DNA of 64,000 nucleotides from CAKZSB01 sp964573105. GTDB taxonomy: Bacteria; Pseudomonadota; Gammaproteobacteria; Granulosicoccales; Granulosicoccaceae. The translations under genes were made by a program, and so were the position numbers. This document shows, piece by piece, positions 44,441 to 52,464 of the stretch (position 1 is its first letter; the number at the start of each line of letters is the position of its first letter). The stretch is from contig CAZNIS010000023.1 of NCBI GenBank assembly GCA_964573105.1, positions 9,202 through 73,201 of the forward strand. Direction: 5' to 3'. The notes beneath the pieces were generated by a model. That model was not told the DNA's origin. It was given only the letters and a program-made list of their open reading frames with translations, and searched no databases.

Positions 44441-44594
44441 ATAGGTTAGGCGATCATCCTGCCAGATAGCGGGCAGCAGGCCACTACACGAATGATCAGG
44501 ATCGCCTCGGCGGAGTCGGCGTGCCCCGTGTCCTGGTGGCTCGTCCTCAACACGGTGGCATGGTGGAGTTGCCGGCTGTCACCCTCGACCAGAG

Positions 44595-45098
44595 TTGGCT
44601 CTTCGGCAAGAAGCGCAGCACCGGCTGGCGGCAGAGTCACTGGATTATGAGAGTGACTACTTCGACATCGTTATCGCACGGGACATACTTCACCACGTTC
44701 AAATAGACGAGGCGATGGCTGAAATTCGTCGAGTGTTGAAGAAAAACGGTACTTTCTGTTTCAACGAAATTTACAGTCACACGATTGCCGATCGGATTCG
44801 GCGTTCGAAGTTTGTCGACCAATGGTTATACCCTCGAATGATCAGGTTCGTCTATCAGCAAGACAAGCCGTACATCACCGAGGACGAAGAGAAACTCACG
44901 GAAAAGAACGTTAACTACCTGTTGTCGGAGTTGGGCAGTACCGAGTGCAGGAAATACTTCAACTTTTTTCTGACCAGAATCATCCCCGAAAAATGGGTTG
45001 CATTGAACAAGCTTGATCAGGCTCTGCTGCGCTTGTTTTCCTTTGCCGCTCCGCTGTTGGGCAGTCGCGTCCTGGTTGGCGGCTCAATCGAGAAGTAG
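44595..45098 (+). pseudogene. N-terminally truncated SAM-dependent methyltransferase
   Basis: A 167-codon frame retaining only the second half of a class I methyltransferase: SLDYESDYFDIVIARDILHHVQIDEAMAEIRRVLKKNGTF corresponds to motifs II-III. The SAM-binding motif I (VLDxGCGxG) is absent; no stretch resembling it is found in any frame in the 190 bp upstream. TTG 44595 would be the only start. It may be a decayed remnant or a short active variant; I favour a remnant. Confidence 0.6.
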
Positions 45099-45223
45099 CA
45101 CCCGGTCAAACGCCAACTAAGTGAGCCCGAGACTGAAAGTAGTTAGATCCGGCCGCCGTGTCATATCATGGCGGTCGTCTCCGGTTCGCGATCAGACAAA
45201 TCTCAGGGATCGACAGAGGCGTG

Positions 45224-45445
45224 TCAGTCACCTAATCGCGTTAGTCGCTGCAGCTTGTGCTGATCATCGAACTCAATCTCAAATCGACCGCGAATGCCGG
45301 TATGGCTGACATAGGGCCGCAACTCGGCGGCCGGGAACTGCAGTTGTCGGCCCGACTCGGTGACTGTCAGCACTGATGCGGCGGTGCCGCGATAAAACTG
45401 CAAATACTCTTCAGCAGATATGTTCAGTGTGAATGTGAGCTTGGG
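45224..45445 (-). CDS. DUF2835 family protein
   Basis: 73 residues from ATG 45445 (MPKLTFTLNISAEEYLQFYRG). Conserved segments YRGTAASV, QFPAAELRPYV, HTGIRGRFEIEFD match DUF2835, a small protein family found mainly in Gammaproteobacteria with no known function. The 18-bp longer frame is not needed. Confidence 0.8.
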   Translation of the reverse strand, partial: PKLTFTLNISAEEYLQFYRGTAASVLTVTESGRQLQFPAAELRPYVSHTGIRGRFEIEFDDQHKLQRLTRLGD

Positions 45446-45593
45446 CATGAGTGCTGTCCGCATTGGCAGTGTTGGTCATACCGCAGGTTCCAGTACTTGA
45501 TTCCCGACCCACTGCTACCGTTTTCTCTGTATCCAAGTATAGAGTGTTTTGCAGTTGTCCGGCCCTTGTGATCGTTATACGGCCGGGTGATTG

Positions 45594-46622
45594 TCAATTG
45601 AAGGGCGGATTCTTGCCAGAGACGAAGTAATCGCTGGCCAGTGCCCGATTAAATTCGGTGAGCCCTGTGTTGTGTGAGTCAGTTAAAGACCAGCTCAACT
45701 CCTTGTTCACGTTGAACAGAGTCAATGCGCGAATGGCGGGAAAATCATTCTGTAAAGACAGCATCATGTCGGCGATCCACTGACCCTTGTCGTAGGCGGC
45801 ATCACTGTCGTCGCCAAACTGTCCGCGATTTTGATCGGGCAGGTCGGCCGGTTCTGTCGTACCGGTCTCGGCAATCATGATCGGTTTGTCCGGATAGTGG
45901 GTGATCAATGTCTGGTAGGTACCTGAAAATATTTCGTTGAAGGATTTCCAGTGCGACCACGCATAGTTGCTACCCCAGTTGTAGCCGTCTATGGCGGTCC
46001 AGTCGACAAATCGGTCACCGGGATAATACTTTGTGATGTTCTGGTGTCGATCGACGCTGACATTGTTTGCGCACCAGATCCAGTCAACGTACCGGTTTGC
46101 ACCACGGCGTTCGAATCGTCGGTGAATTCTGCGCCACGCCCGTTTCAGTTGTCCAGGCTTCCCGCTGTAGGAATACCAGTTGCCGTTAAACTCATGGGCA
46201 AAGCGTAGCAGGATGCGTTTGTTCTGGTTAGCATAATCGTGGCGTTGTGCCCAGGCAAGCAGGCCATCCGCCCAGTCGTCGATGTACTGATCCCAGTCAC
46301 CGGCGATAATCTCGGGCAGCAGATTGTCACTGCGGCGGCTGGAGTCGATCGGCATCCAGCTGATCATCGGTATTGCCCCCTCGGCTGCGATGTTGCTGCT
46401 CTGTATCGACAACTGATGCCAGCTGTGGGCAAAACCGGTAAATATATTGACGTGGCCGATGTCCTTTACCAGCGCATCGTTGAGCTGGCTGATTCGGCTG
46501 CGCGACCAGCCATCGGCGGGAACGTAGGCGCCAACCATCACTTGCGCCGATGCGTTGGGGGCCAGAAGACTCATCGAGATTCCAAGTCCACAAATACTGC
46601 TCAATACTGATTTCCTGTTCAT
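45594..46622 (-). CDS. Exported GH26-like glycoside hydrolase
   Basis: 342 residues with a signal peptide (MNRKSVLSSICGLGISMSLLAPNASA). The (beta/alpha)8 glycosidase shows the acid/base Glu144 in RFAHEFNGNW and a nucleophile Glu252 in MIAETGT, the arrangement of GH26 mannanases and related clan A enzymes. WNWCANN-like IWCANNVS precedes TAIDGYNWG, also typical. It probably hydrolyses a beta-mannan or related polysaccharide outside the cell. It is monocistronic by orientation and spacing. Confidence 0.85.
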   Translation of the reverse strand: MNRKSVLSSICGLGISMSLLAPNASAQVMVGAYVPADGWSRSRISQLNDALVKDIGHVNIFTGFAHSWHQLSIQSSNIAAEGAIPMISWMPIDSSRRSDNLLPEIIAGDWDQYIDDWADGLLAWAQRHDYANQNKRILLRFAHEFNGNWYSYSGKPGQLKRAWRRIHRRFERRGANRYVDWIWCANNVSVDRHQNITKYYPGDRFVDWTAIDGYNWGSNYAWSHWKSFNEIFSGTYQTLITHYPDKPIMIAETGTTEPADLPDQNRGQFGDDSDAAYDKGQWIADMMLSLQNDFPAIRALTLFNVNKELSWSLTDSHNTGLTEFNRALASDYFVSGKNPPFN

Positions 46623-46742
46623 GCCCGGAGTTTTTCACCGGCATGAATTCTCCGTTGCGACCTGTTTCCCCTGATAGGAGAAACCTTTGCGATACGGCTC
46701 TAGCTTTTTAACGGCCTGGTCGTTTTTTGCCAACCGGGTTTA

Positions 46743-47408
46743 CTATCCGCCGCTGATCGCACCCCACAGTAACTCGGCGATCCTGACATAGGCGTTCGAC
46801 AGCGAGCCGGATCGAAAAAACTGAATCACCTCAGCGGGGCTGCCAACGAAGGGCCGCAGGACCCAGGCCAGTTGAATGCCCACAAACGAGTAGATGACAA
46901 TCCAGACCCACAGCATGGCAGCGTGGCGGCGGTTGCGGTAGATCAGTGCGCGATACGACTGCCGCATCGCGTACTGGCCAGCGAAGCTCGCAGTCATGAA
47001 CACCATCGAGTTAAACAGCAAAGCGAGTTTGTAGTCGCGGATTGAGAAATACCAGAACGCTGTCAGTGGGGCCAGCGAGGCAAGCGCGATGACGACCACG
47101 CACTGACACGACAACAGGAGCCGAAAGACGGTTTTCAGGTCATTACCCAGTCCTGCAAGGTGGTTTGCCACCGCGAAGCTCGGCCAGCTGATCGCAAACG
47201 TAACCAGCAGTAACAAGGGTACCTTTGCGGCTGTGTAGAGCAGATGCAGCCATCGCTCTGGCCCCATGCCGGCATAGCTGCCCATTGTGGCGCCGTACAA
47301 GACACCAAGGCTGACGATCAGCATCAGTGAGTTGGTCGCAAGAGCTGAATGTCCGGGCGCGAGCTTGCCCCGTAAGTGCGCATCGACAGTGGCGATGAGA
47401 ATCTTCAA
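46743..47408 (-). CDS. Integral membrane protein (tandem paralogue B)
   Basis: 221 residues, five or six membrane segments, with GSYAGMGPERWLHLLYTAAKVPLLLL and LAWVLRPFVGSP. It is a diverged paralogue of the upstream 47405-48247 protein, with the same order of motifs (GSY, W-hydrophobic-KVPLL, GxxLxWVLRPFxG). It begins at TTG 47408, overlapping the previous stop (TTGA). No function can be assigned; the layout resembles YIP1-like membrane proteins. Confidence 0.75.
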   Translation of the reverse strand: MKILIATVDAHLRGKLAPGHSALATNSLMLIVSLGVLYGATMGSYAGMGPERWLHLLYTAAKVPLLLLVTFAISWPSFAVANHLAGLGNDLKTVFRLLLSCQCVVVIALASLAPLTAFWYFSIRDYKLALLFNSMVFMTASFAGQYAMRQSYRALIYRNRRHAAMLWVWIVIYSFVGIQLAWVLRPFVGSPAEVIQFFRSGSLSNAYVRIAELLWGAISGG

Positions 47409-48247
47409 TGGCCCAGCAATCTTGAAATAATGTCCACCAGCGCCAGAAAGATGTTCGAGTCGCGGCTGCGGAACCAGGTGAACGCCATGTCCGGGTTGCC
47501 GATGAACGGGCGCAACACCCAGCCCAGTTGCGAGCCGACCATGCAGAAGGCAAGGATCCAGATGCGAAAGATGATCTTTGCCGGAAGGCTGGTTGACAGT
47601 TGGGTTTCTGCGAACGTGGCGGCTTCTTCTGCTGACGTTGTTTTAATTGCATCGGGTGGCGGGTTCGCGCCGCCCGGCAAGACCTGATCAGACAGATCAC
47701 GTATGACTGGCAACAGCCAGGCAAGGCCTAACCCGCCTGCGATTGCGAACATCAGCACGTTGAACATCTGCATAAACGGGTAGTTGATCGTGCTGACCGA
47801 GAAAAAGGCCACGATTGGACCAAGTGATGCCAGTACAGTCAGATTGATCGCCAGCAATGTAATCATCAATCGCACAAAAGCATGAAAGTTCAGCCGAGTG
47901 CCAACCAGAGTGCTGAATACATAGAGCGATGGAAAGGTGACGAGAATGGTCAGCGCGTATAGCAACGGCACCTTGAGCATGGATGCAAGCACTTGCAGCC
48001 AGCGATCGGTACTGCTTGCCCCATCCGGTGTCAGCGGCTTGAACAGCGAATAGCTGCCCATGCACAGGCCATAGAACATGGCGAGCACGATCAGTATCAA
48101 CAGCATATTGGCCATCGAAAAATCAGCCAGGTTGTCGGATCGCGACGGGCTGTCTGAACTTACTTCGCGTTGCCTGAAGCCGGCCGTGCGAAGTACGCGA
48201 TCCAGTGACCTTAGATCCAGTATCAACACGATAGAAAATCTCCGCAT
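47405..48247 (-). CDS. Integral membrane protein (tandem paralogue A)
   Basis: 280 residues. A ~45-residue cytoplasmic N-terminus precedes about six membrane segments; GSYSLFKP, KVPLLYALTILVTFPSLYVF and QLGWVLRPFIGNPDMAF are the motifs shared with its downstream neighbour. It also has a soluble insert (PGGANPPPDAIKTTSAEEAAT) absent from paralogue B. Likely forms a heteromer with it. Confidence 0.75.
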   Translation of the reverse strand: MRRFSIVLILDLRSLDRVLRTAGFRQREVSSDSPSRSDNLADFSMANMLLILIVLAMFYGLCMGSYSLFKPLTPDGASSTDRWLQVLASMLKVPLLYALTILVTFPSLYVFSTLVGTRLNFHAFVRLMITLLAINLTVLASLGPIVAFFSVSTINYPFMQMFNVLMFAIAGGLGLAWLLPVIRDLSDQVLPGGANPPPDAIKTTSAEEAATFAETQLSTSLPAKIIFRIWILAFCMVGSQLGWVLRPFIGNPDMAFTWFRSRDSNIFLALVDIISRLLGH

Positions 48248-48275
48248 CGATTTTGATCATCGCTAATGCGCAGGC

Positions 48276-48533
48276 TCATGAGTCTGATTCTCTGGATGAT
48301 TCTCTCGCCTCACTCACTGCAGTGCCGGCAAGCTCACCAGCTGATTGTCGATTCAGATCGAATGTGATCTGCTGGTTGATGCCCATGCTTTGTAATGCAA
48401 AGTTAATGTGCATGAAAAGGCCAGTCGGCAAACGGGTATCTCTACCGTGATGCATTCCTAGGCTCACCGATTGTCTAAACCCGCCTATCGCAAGAGTAGT
48501 GTTGATGCGTTTTTGTTTGTTTTCCGAAGTCAT
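48276..48533 (-). CDS. Small protein of palindrome-controlled regulon
   Basis: 85 residues, no recognised domain, polar with a Ser/Glu-rich C-terminus. GGAG lies 8 nt before ATG 48533, and a 17-bp palindrome (48579-48595) overlaps a plausible promoter (TTGCTT, 16 nt, TAGAAT) upstream. A further palindrome copy lies inside the coding region. It is transcribed divergently from the membrane protein/regulator pair. The ribosome site and promoter make it a likely real gene. Confidence 0.6.
   Translation of the reverse strand: MTSENKQKRINTTLAIGGFRQSVSLGMHHGRDTRLPTGLFMHINFALQSMGINQQITFDLNRQSAGELAGTAVSEARESSRESDS
48387..48403. promoter_or_regulatory. 17-bp palindromic operator, copy 1 (intragenic)
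   Basis: GCTTTGTAATGCAAAGT, inside the small-protein gene, roughly 130 bp into its coding sequence. It matches the intergenic copies and could act as an auxiliary site for repression by looping. Confidence 0.55.
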
Positions 48534-48578
48534 CGTAATCGCTCCAAAACGTTGAGAGTGGGCTATTCTAGTTGCATA

Positions 48579-48595
48579 ACTTTGCAAAGCAAAGT
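48579..48595. promoter_or_regulatory. 17-bp palindromic operator, copy 2
   Basis: ACTTTGC-AAA-GCAAAGT, a perfect 7-bp-arm palindrome 46 bp before the small-protein ATG. On the minus strand it overlaps the -35 and spacer of a TTGCTT/TAGAAT promoter, so a bound repressor would block it. Confidence 0.65.
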
Positions 48596-48665
48596 AAATT
48601 GTGTCACAGAGTTAATGGGATGAGAATCCAGTCGACAGTTCGGCGTCGGTCCGTGGAAATTCGTT

Positions 48666-48682
48666 ACTTTGTAATGTAAAGT
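48666..48682. promoter_or_regulatory. 17-bp palindromic operator, copy 3
   Basis: ACTTTGTAATGTAAAGT, upstream (60 bp) of the membrane-protein/regulator pair. It would permit autoregulation by the encoded winged-helix protein. Confidence 0.6.
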
Positions 48683-48741
48683 CCTTTGCCTTGCCGCCAA
48701 CTGATGAACGAACGGCGCTCACGTCACGCGGAAAAATTGAT

Positions 48742-49353
48742 ATGCATGAACTGGACAGGGCACTGGAGCAGATCGGTGATATACGATCAAGGCTCGTCGC
48801 AGGGACAACATTTCAGGGTTTTGGCCCGGCCGTTATCGCCACGACTGGCCTGCTCGCACTATCGCTGGGTATTGCGCAAACGTTGTTGCCAGGGTGGTTG
48901 GCGGCCAGCAACACGATTTATCTGCTCGCCTGGCTTGCACTTGCCGTCGCGTGCACGACGCTGGTGGCGGTTGAGATGACAGTGCGCAGTCGTCGCCTGC
49001 ATGGCGGTCTATCCGATGCCATGCTGGTACAGGCGGTAGAGCAATTCGTCCCCGCAGCGGCTGCCGGCGTCGTGCTCACCGGGGTGATCTTTCGCTTTGC
49101 CCCTGAGCTGCAATGGATGTTGCCAGGGCTGTGGCAACTGTTTGTGGCGCTCGGCCTGTTTGCCGCGGCGCGTATGCTCGTCAAATCCATCAAACTGATC
49201 GCGGCATGGTACTTTGTATCGGCGTTTTTGGTACTGGTGTTGTGTCACCATCAGCCGCATTTGTCACCCTGGGTGATGGCAGGGCCGTTTTGTATCGGGC
49301 AGATTGCTGCGGCGATTTGCCTTAAATACTCCGGTGATTCTGCGCATGCGTGA
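48742..49353 (+). CDS. Membrane protein partner of winged-helix regulator
   Basis: 203 residues with six predicted membrane segments after a short cytoplasmic N-terminus (MHELDRALEQIGDIRSRLVAG). No known domain. It overlaps the regulator gene by 8 nt, so the two are probably made together, and it may sense or sequester the regulator. ATG 48742 is preferred over a TTG at 48691, which overlaps nothing useful. Confidence 0.72.
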   Translation: MHELDRALEQIGDIRSRLVAGTTFQGFGPAVIATTGLLALSLGIAQTLLPGWLAASNTIYLLAWLALAVACTTLVAVEMTVRSRRLHGGLSDAMLVQAVEQFVPAAAAGVVLTGVIFRFAPELQWMLPGLWQLFVALGLFAAARMLVKSIKLIAAWYFVSAFLVLVLCHHQPHLSPWVMAGPFCIGQIAAAICLKYSGDSAHA

Positions 49354-49717
49354 TTCAGATTCGGTGGCGCGCTATGCCTACGACGGGCTGGACCGTGTGA
49401 TTCACGAAAAGGCCCGGCTGGGAATTCTTAGTTCACTGGTTGGCCGAAAAGAGGGCTTGAGCTTTGCAGAACTCAAGCGCTTGTGTGACTTGACGGACGG
49501 CAATCTGAGCCGACACCTGGGCGTGTTGCAGGAAGCCGGATTGGTCTCGGTAGAAAAGGGCTATGAAGGTAACCGGCCGCACACTTCCTGCCGACTGACT
49601 CCAGGCGGTCGCAAACGATTTCTGGATTATCTGGATTTGCTCGAACAGATTGTGAAGGATGCTGCTGAATCGTCAGCGCAGAGCAAAAACGTTCGCAGAA
49701 AACCGCAAACCAACTAA
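49346..49717 (+). CDS. Winged-helix transcriptional regulator (HTH_34/ArsR-like)
   Basis: 123 residues. The helix-turn-helix region (about 20-80) reads IHEKARLGILSSL, FAELKRLCDLTDGNLSRHLGVLQEAGLV with a wing KGYEGNRPHTSCRLT, matching the single-domain winged-helix family that pairs with membrane proteins. It probably binds the 17-bp palindromes at 48387-49796, two of which flank its own operon. ATG 49346 overlaps the membrane protein stop. No obvious metal or ligand pocket. Confidence 0.85.
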   Translation: MRDSDSVARYAYDGLDRVIHEKARLGILSSLVGRKEGLSFAELKRLCDLTDGNLSRHLGVLQEAGLVSVEKGYEGNRPHTSCRLTPGGRKRFLDYLDLLEQIVKDAAESSAQSKNVRRKPQTN

Positions 49718-49779
49718 CACAACGTCCGCTGCAACGCTTTTTCATGAAACGACTGCATAGGGTAAAGATCTGCGCGTTT

Positions 49780-49796
49780 ACTTAGTATTGCAAAGT
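49780..49796. promoter_or_regulatory. 17-bp palindromic operator, copy 4
   Basis: ACTTAGTATTGCAAAGT, about 96 bp before the corrinoid-domain-like gene at 49892. The right half-site GCAAAGT is exact; the left is degenerate. Confidence 0.5.
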
Positions 49797-49891
49797 TAAG
49801 GTGGTAAATGCGTTTTCAAGGGGTTTTTTGCCATTGTTCATGCAGCTGCGATACGTATCCGAAAAAGATTGATGATAATGGGAGAATGCTA

Positions 49892-50287
49892 GTGAGAGTA
49901 CTTTGTATGACACTTGCCAACAAGGCGCTGGATAACGACTCGTTCCTGCCTTTGGAATTACTTGCCGCCTGTGCTGATATGATTGATGCCGGGCTGGATG
50001 TCCACTGGATTGATGAACCCGTCAGGCTCGACAACGAACAGCGGCTGATTGAACAGGCCCGTGTGCTCGATCCGGATGTGGTGTTTTTTTGTTGTCAGAG
50101 TGCGGCTATGCGCCCGGTGATGGTCCAACTATCAATCAGCACTGGCAGCCGACTGGGCAATGACTTTGTCAACACGGGTGCACTGTATCCGCTGGCAAAC
50201 TGGCGCGATGCGTTACCGATAAATTCGATACACGGGAAAGAGACCCAACTCTTAGGCAGGCGTCGCATGCAGTCGGGTTGTAGTTGA
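49892..50287 (+). CDS. Possibly truncated corrinoid-binding/radical SAM N-terminal domain
   Basis: 131 residues. GTG 49892 has GGGAGA 6 nt upstream. The first ~80 residues (MRVLCMTLANKALDN, LPLELLAACADMIDAGLDVHWID, LDPDVVFFCCQS) resemble the cobalamin-binding Rossmann domain that precedes radical SAM domains. After about residue 85 the sequence loses that pattern and ends without the radical SAM core (no CxxxCxxC). It may be a truncated gene. A 17-bp operator lies 96 bp upstream. Confidence 0.45.
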   Translation: MRVLCMTLANKALDNDSFLPLELLAACADMIDAGLDVHWIDEPVRLDNEQRLIEQARVLDPDVVFFCCQSAAMRPVMVQLSISTGSRLGNDFVNTGALYPLANWRDALPINSIHGKETQLLGRRRMQSGCS

Positions 50288-50338
50288 ATTCGGCGCAACT
50301 CGTGTTCGCCGCCGGCAAGCGCGATCCTGTACGGGAGT

Positions 50339-50704
50339 GTGAAATTGTCCGATTCAAGCCATATCAGCTATCAATTGACTATTGAATTATCGAAAGCCAG
50401 CCGAATAACCATCGGAAAATTCGGCACATTCGAATTTGTGGCGGGGCAGTACGTTTACACCGGATCAGCGCGCCGCAATCTCGAGGCGAGAATCGCTCGC
50501 CACCTGCGGCGGGAAAAAACGCTGCGCTGGCATATCGACTATCTGTTGGCCAGTCGCTACGCGGCGGTGACGCAGGTGATTCGCAGTAGCGAACCCGAAT
50601 GCACACTCAATCAGGCGGTCGATGGCACTATTGCGGTGGCTGGTTTTGGCGCGTCCGATTGTACCCGCGGCTGCGGCAGCCACTTAAAGCTTTGTAACGG
50701 GTAA
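50339..50704 (+). CDS. GIY-YIG/DUF123-type small nuclease-like protein
   Basis: About 120 residues. The IGKFGTFEFVAGQYVYTGSARRNLEARIARHLRREKTLRWHIDYLL core and C-terminal AGFGASDCTRGCGSHL match DUF123, a GIY-YIG-related family (VYxGSA replaces GIY...YIG). Starts possible: GTG 50339, with GGGAG very close, or TTG 50345, with 7-nt spacing. Function unknown, with suspected nucleic-acid binding. Confidence 0.75.
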   Translation: MKLSDSSHISYQLTIELSKASRITIGKFGTFEFVAGQYVYTGSARRNLEARIARHLRREKTLRWHIDYLLASRYAAVTQVIRSSEPECTLNQAVDGTIAVAGFGASDCTRGCGSHLKLCNG

Positions 50705-50723
50705 GTCAAGGCTGCTGTTGGTG

Positions 50724-50823
50724 NNNNNNNNNNNNNNNNNNNNNNNNNNNNNNNNNNNNNNNNNNNNNNNNNNNNNNNNNNNNNNNNNNNNNNNNNNNNN
50801 NNNNNNNNNNNNNNNNNNNNNNN
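50724..50823. other. 100-N assembly gap
   Basis: Exactly 100 consecutive undetermined bases, the usual placeholder for a scaffold gap of unknown size. It removes the 3' end of the class V aminotransferase gene. Sequence on either side may not be 100 bp apart. Confidence 0.98.
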
Positions 50824-51797
50824 GCCGGTGTGATCATCGGCGTGTCCCACGCGTCTGCCAGTTGCGCTGCCGCCTGCATCACCCGCCGGTGGCAATACTG
50901 TTGTGCAGTTTCGTCGCGCTCCGAGCGCCAGCGCTGTAAATAGTCCATGGCGGTTGGCACTGCCAGCATCGCGCTGTAGTCTCGCGTGCCGGTGAATCGC
51001 GCCTCTTCATGCAAACCCTGCTGCCACTTCCAGCTTGTGATCGGGTGTCCGGTGTCTTGCATCAGGTCGGTGTTAGCCGCTACCAGCACGGTGGCGGTGG
51101 ACGGCGCAAACCCCCATTTGTGCAGGTTAGAGAAAAACCAGTCCGCGCCAATGTCATCCAGCGAGACCGACGTCGAGCCGACTGAGTGAGCGCCATCGAC
51201 GGCGATCTCTATATCCGCGGTACCGTGCTCGCGGCACAGTGACACCAGCTCGACGATTGGCAGCAGCATCGCCGGTTGTGACGATATGTGATCCAGAAAA
51301 GCAAAGCGCGGGGCCTGACCGTTTGCCGTTAGCGCGAGCAATCCATCGCGCAGCGCGGTGATAATTTGCTCGGCACTAATGGCTGGAAACGGCATTGGAA
51401 TTATCTCCAGGCGCGCGCCGACGCCCTCACAGTACTCGCGTAGAATATTGATGCAGGCGCGATAGGCGATCGATGGCACCAGGATGGTGTCACCGGGTTG
51501 AATCCTTTTTGCCCAGCGTCGGGCGATGGTCACCGTGGCGACAGTCGCGTTCTCGACCAGGCAGACTTGCTCCGGCACAATATTCGCGCCGCCCAGCAAC
51601 GGGATGACACTGGTGCCGGCACGGCGCATCATTTCATCGAGCGCGCCGCTGAAATAGAACTCATCGGGTTGTGCCAGGCTCTGTTCACGGGTGTGTCGCT
51701 GGTGTGCGAGTACCGAGGCGGGGCAGGCGCCGAAAGAGCCGTGATTCAGGCGGGCGACACCCGGTTTGTGGTGTGCAAAATCTTTGCTGTCGTGCAT
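50824..51797 (-). CDS. Class V PLP enzyme (isopenicillin N epimerase-like), 3' end in gap
   Basis: At least 324 residues; the C-terminus falls in the gap. LNHGSFGACPASVLAHQR opens the fold, and the PLP lysine is in SNLHKWGFAP, the arrangement of the isopenicillin N epimerase/CsdB subgroup. IAVDGAHSVG holds the Asp that contacts the PLP ring. The bases to the left of the gap (50706-50723) could supply HQQQP-stop if the gap is a multiple of 3. ATG 51797 fits the domain start; substrate unknown. Confidence 0.82.
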
Positions 51798-51939
51798 GGA
51801 GGAAATTCTGCTCGGAGACTGGTCGAAGCATAACCAATAATTTACCCGATTGGGCTTGTGTTCCAGTGTCGCGGTGATTACTTTCGCGGCAGGGCACATA
51901 GGCCGTACACTAGGCTTTGCGAATCACAGGAGGAAAAAG

Positions 51940-52464
51940 ATGGCTGAACTCGATACCTATCTGGAGAGCAAGGCACAGGTGCTCGCCGCGAGACATGCCG
52001 ATTTTCAATCCAGCCCGGACGCCGGCACTGCGTCGCTGGCAGCAGCCTGTCACGTCGCTGGCAACACCGGTGTACGGCCAGTGCGAATGGGAGACTATAT
52101 CGTTGTAACTGACTCGGCGCCCGGCCTTGCCGGCCATTCACTGGGGCCCACATCACCGGAGTTGTTGTTGGGGGCGCTGGCCAGTTGTCTGGCCCACACC
52201 TACGTGCTGCAGGCCGCGCTTCGAAATATCGCGCTGGACGGCGTTGAGATAAAAACCTCCGGCACTGTCAACTTCGCCCAGGTCGTCGATCCGGCCAATA
52301 CCAAAGACATCGCGATGCAACAGATCTGTTATGTCGCCGATATCCGAACGCCTGAGGCAGCCGCGAGAATGGACGAGTTACATGCCGAGGTCGACAAAGC
52401 CTGCGTCGTGCTCAATACCATTCGCCACGCCTCGCCAGTGACGCGTCGCGAGTCAGCCGTATAG
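51940..52464 (+). CDS. OsmC-family peroxide/thiol protein
   Basis: 174 residues. AGGAGG 6 nt before the ATG is a near-perfect ribosome site. The conserved Cys of GALASCLAHT and a second Cys in DKACVVLNTIRHAS give the thiol peroxidase-like pair. It probably reduces organic hydroperoxides or acts as a small-molecule thiol transferase. Its last 12 bp overlap the convergent flavoprotein gene. Confidence 0.87.
   Translation: MAELDTYLESKAQVLAARHADFQSSPDAGTASLAAACHVAGNTGVRPVRMGDYIVVTDSAPGLAGHSLGPTSPELLLGALASCLAHTYVLQAALRNIALDGVEIKTSGTVNFAQVVDPANTKDIAMQQICYVADIRTPEAAARMDELHAEVDKACVVLNTIRHASPVTRRESAV

Noticed and set aside
50706..50723. HQQQP-stop as the true end of the aminotransferase
   Set aside because: It depends on the unknown gap length being a multiple of three, so it cannot be claimed.
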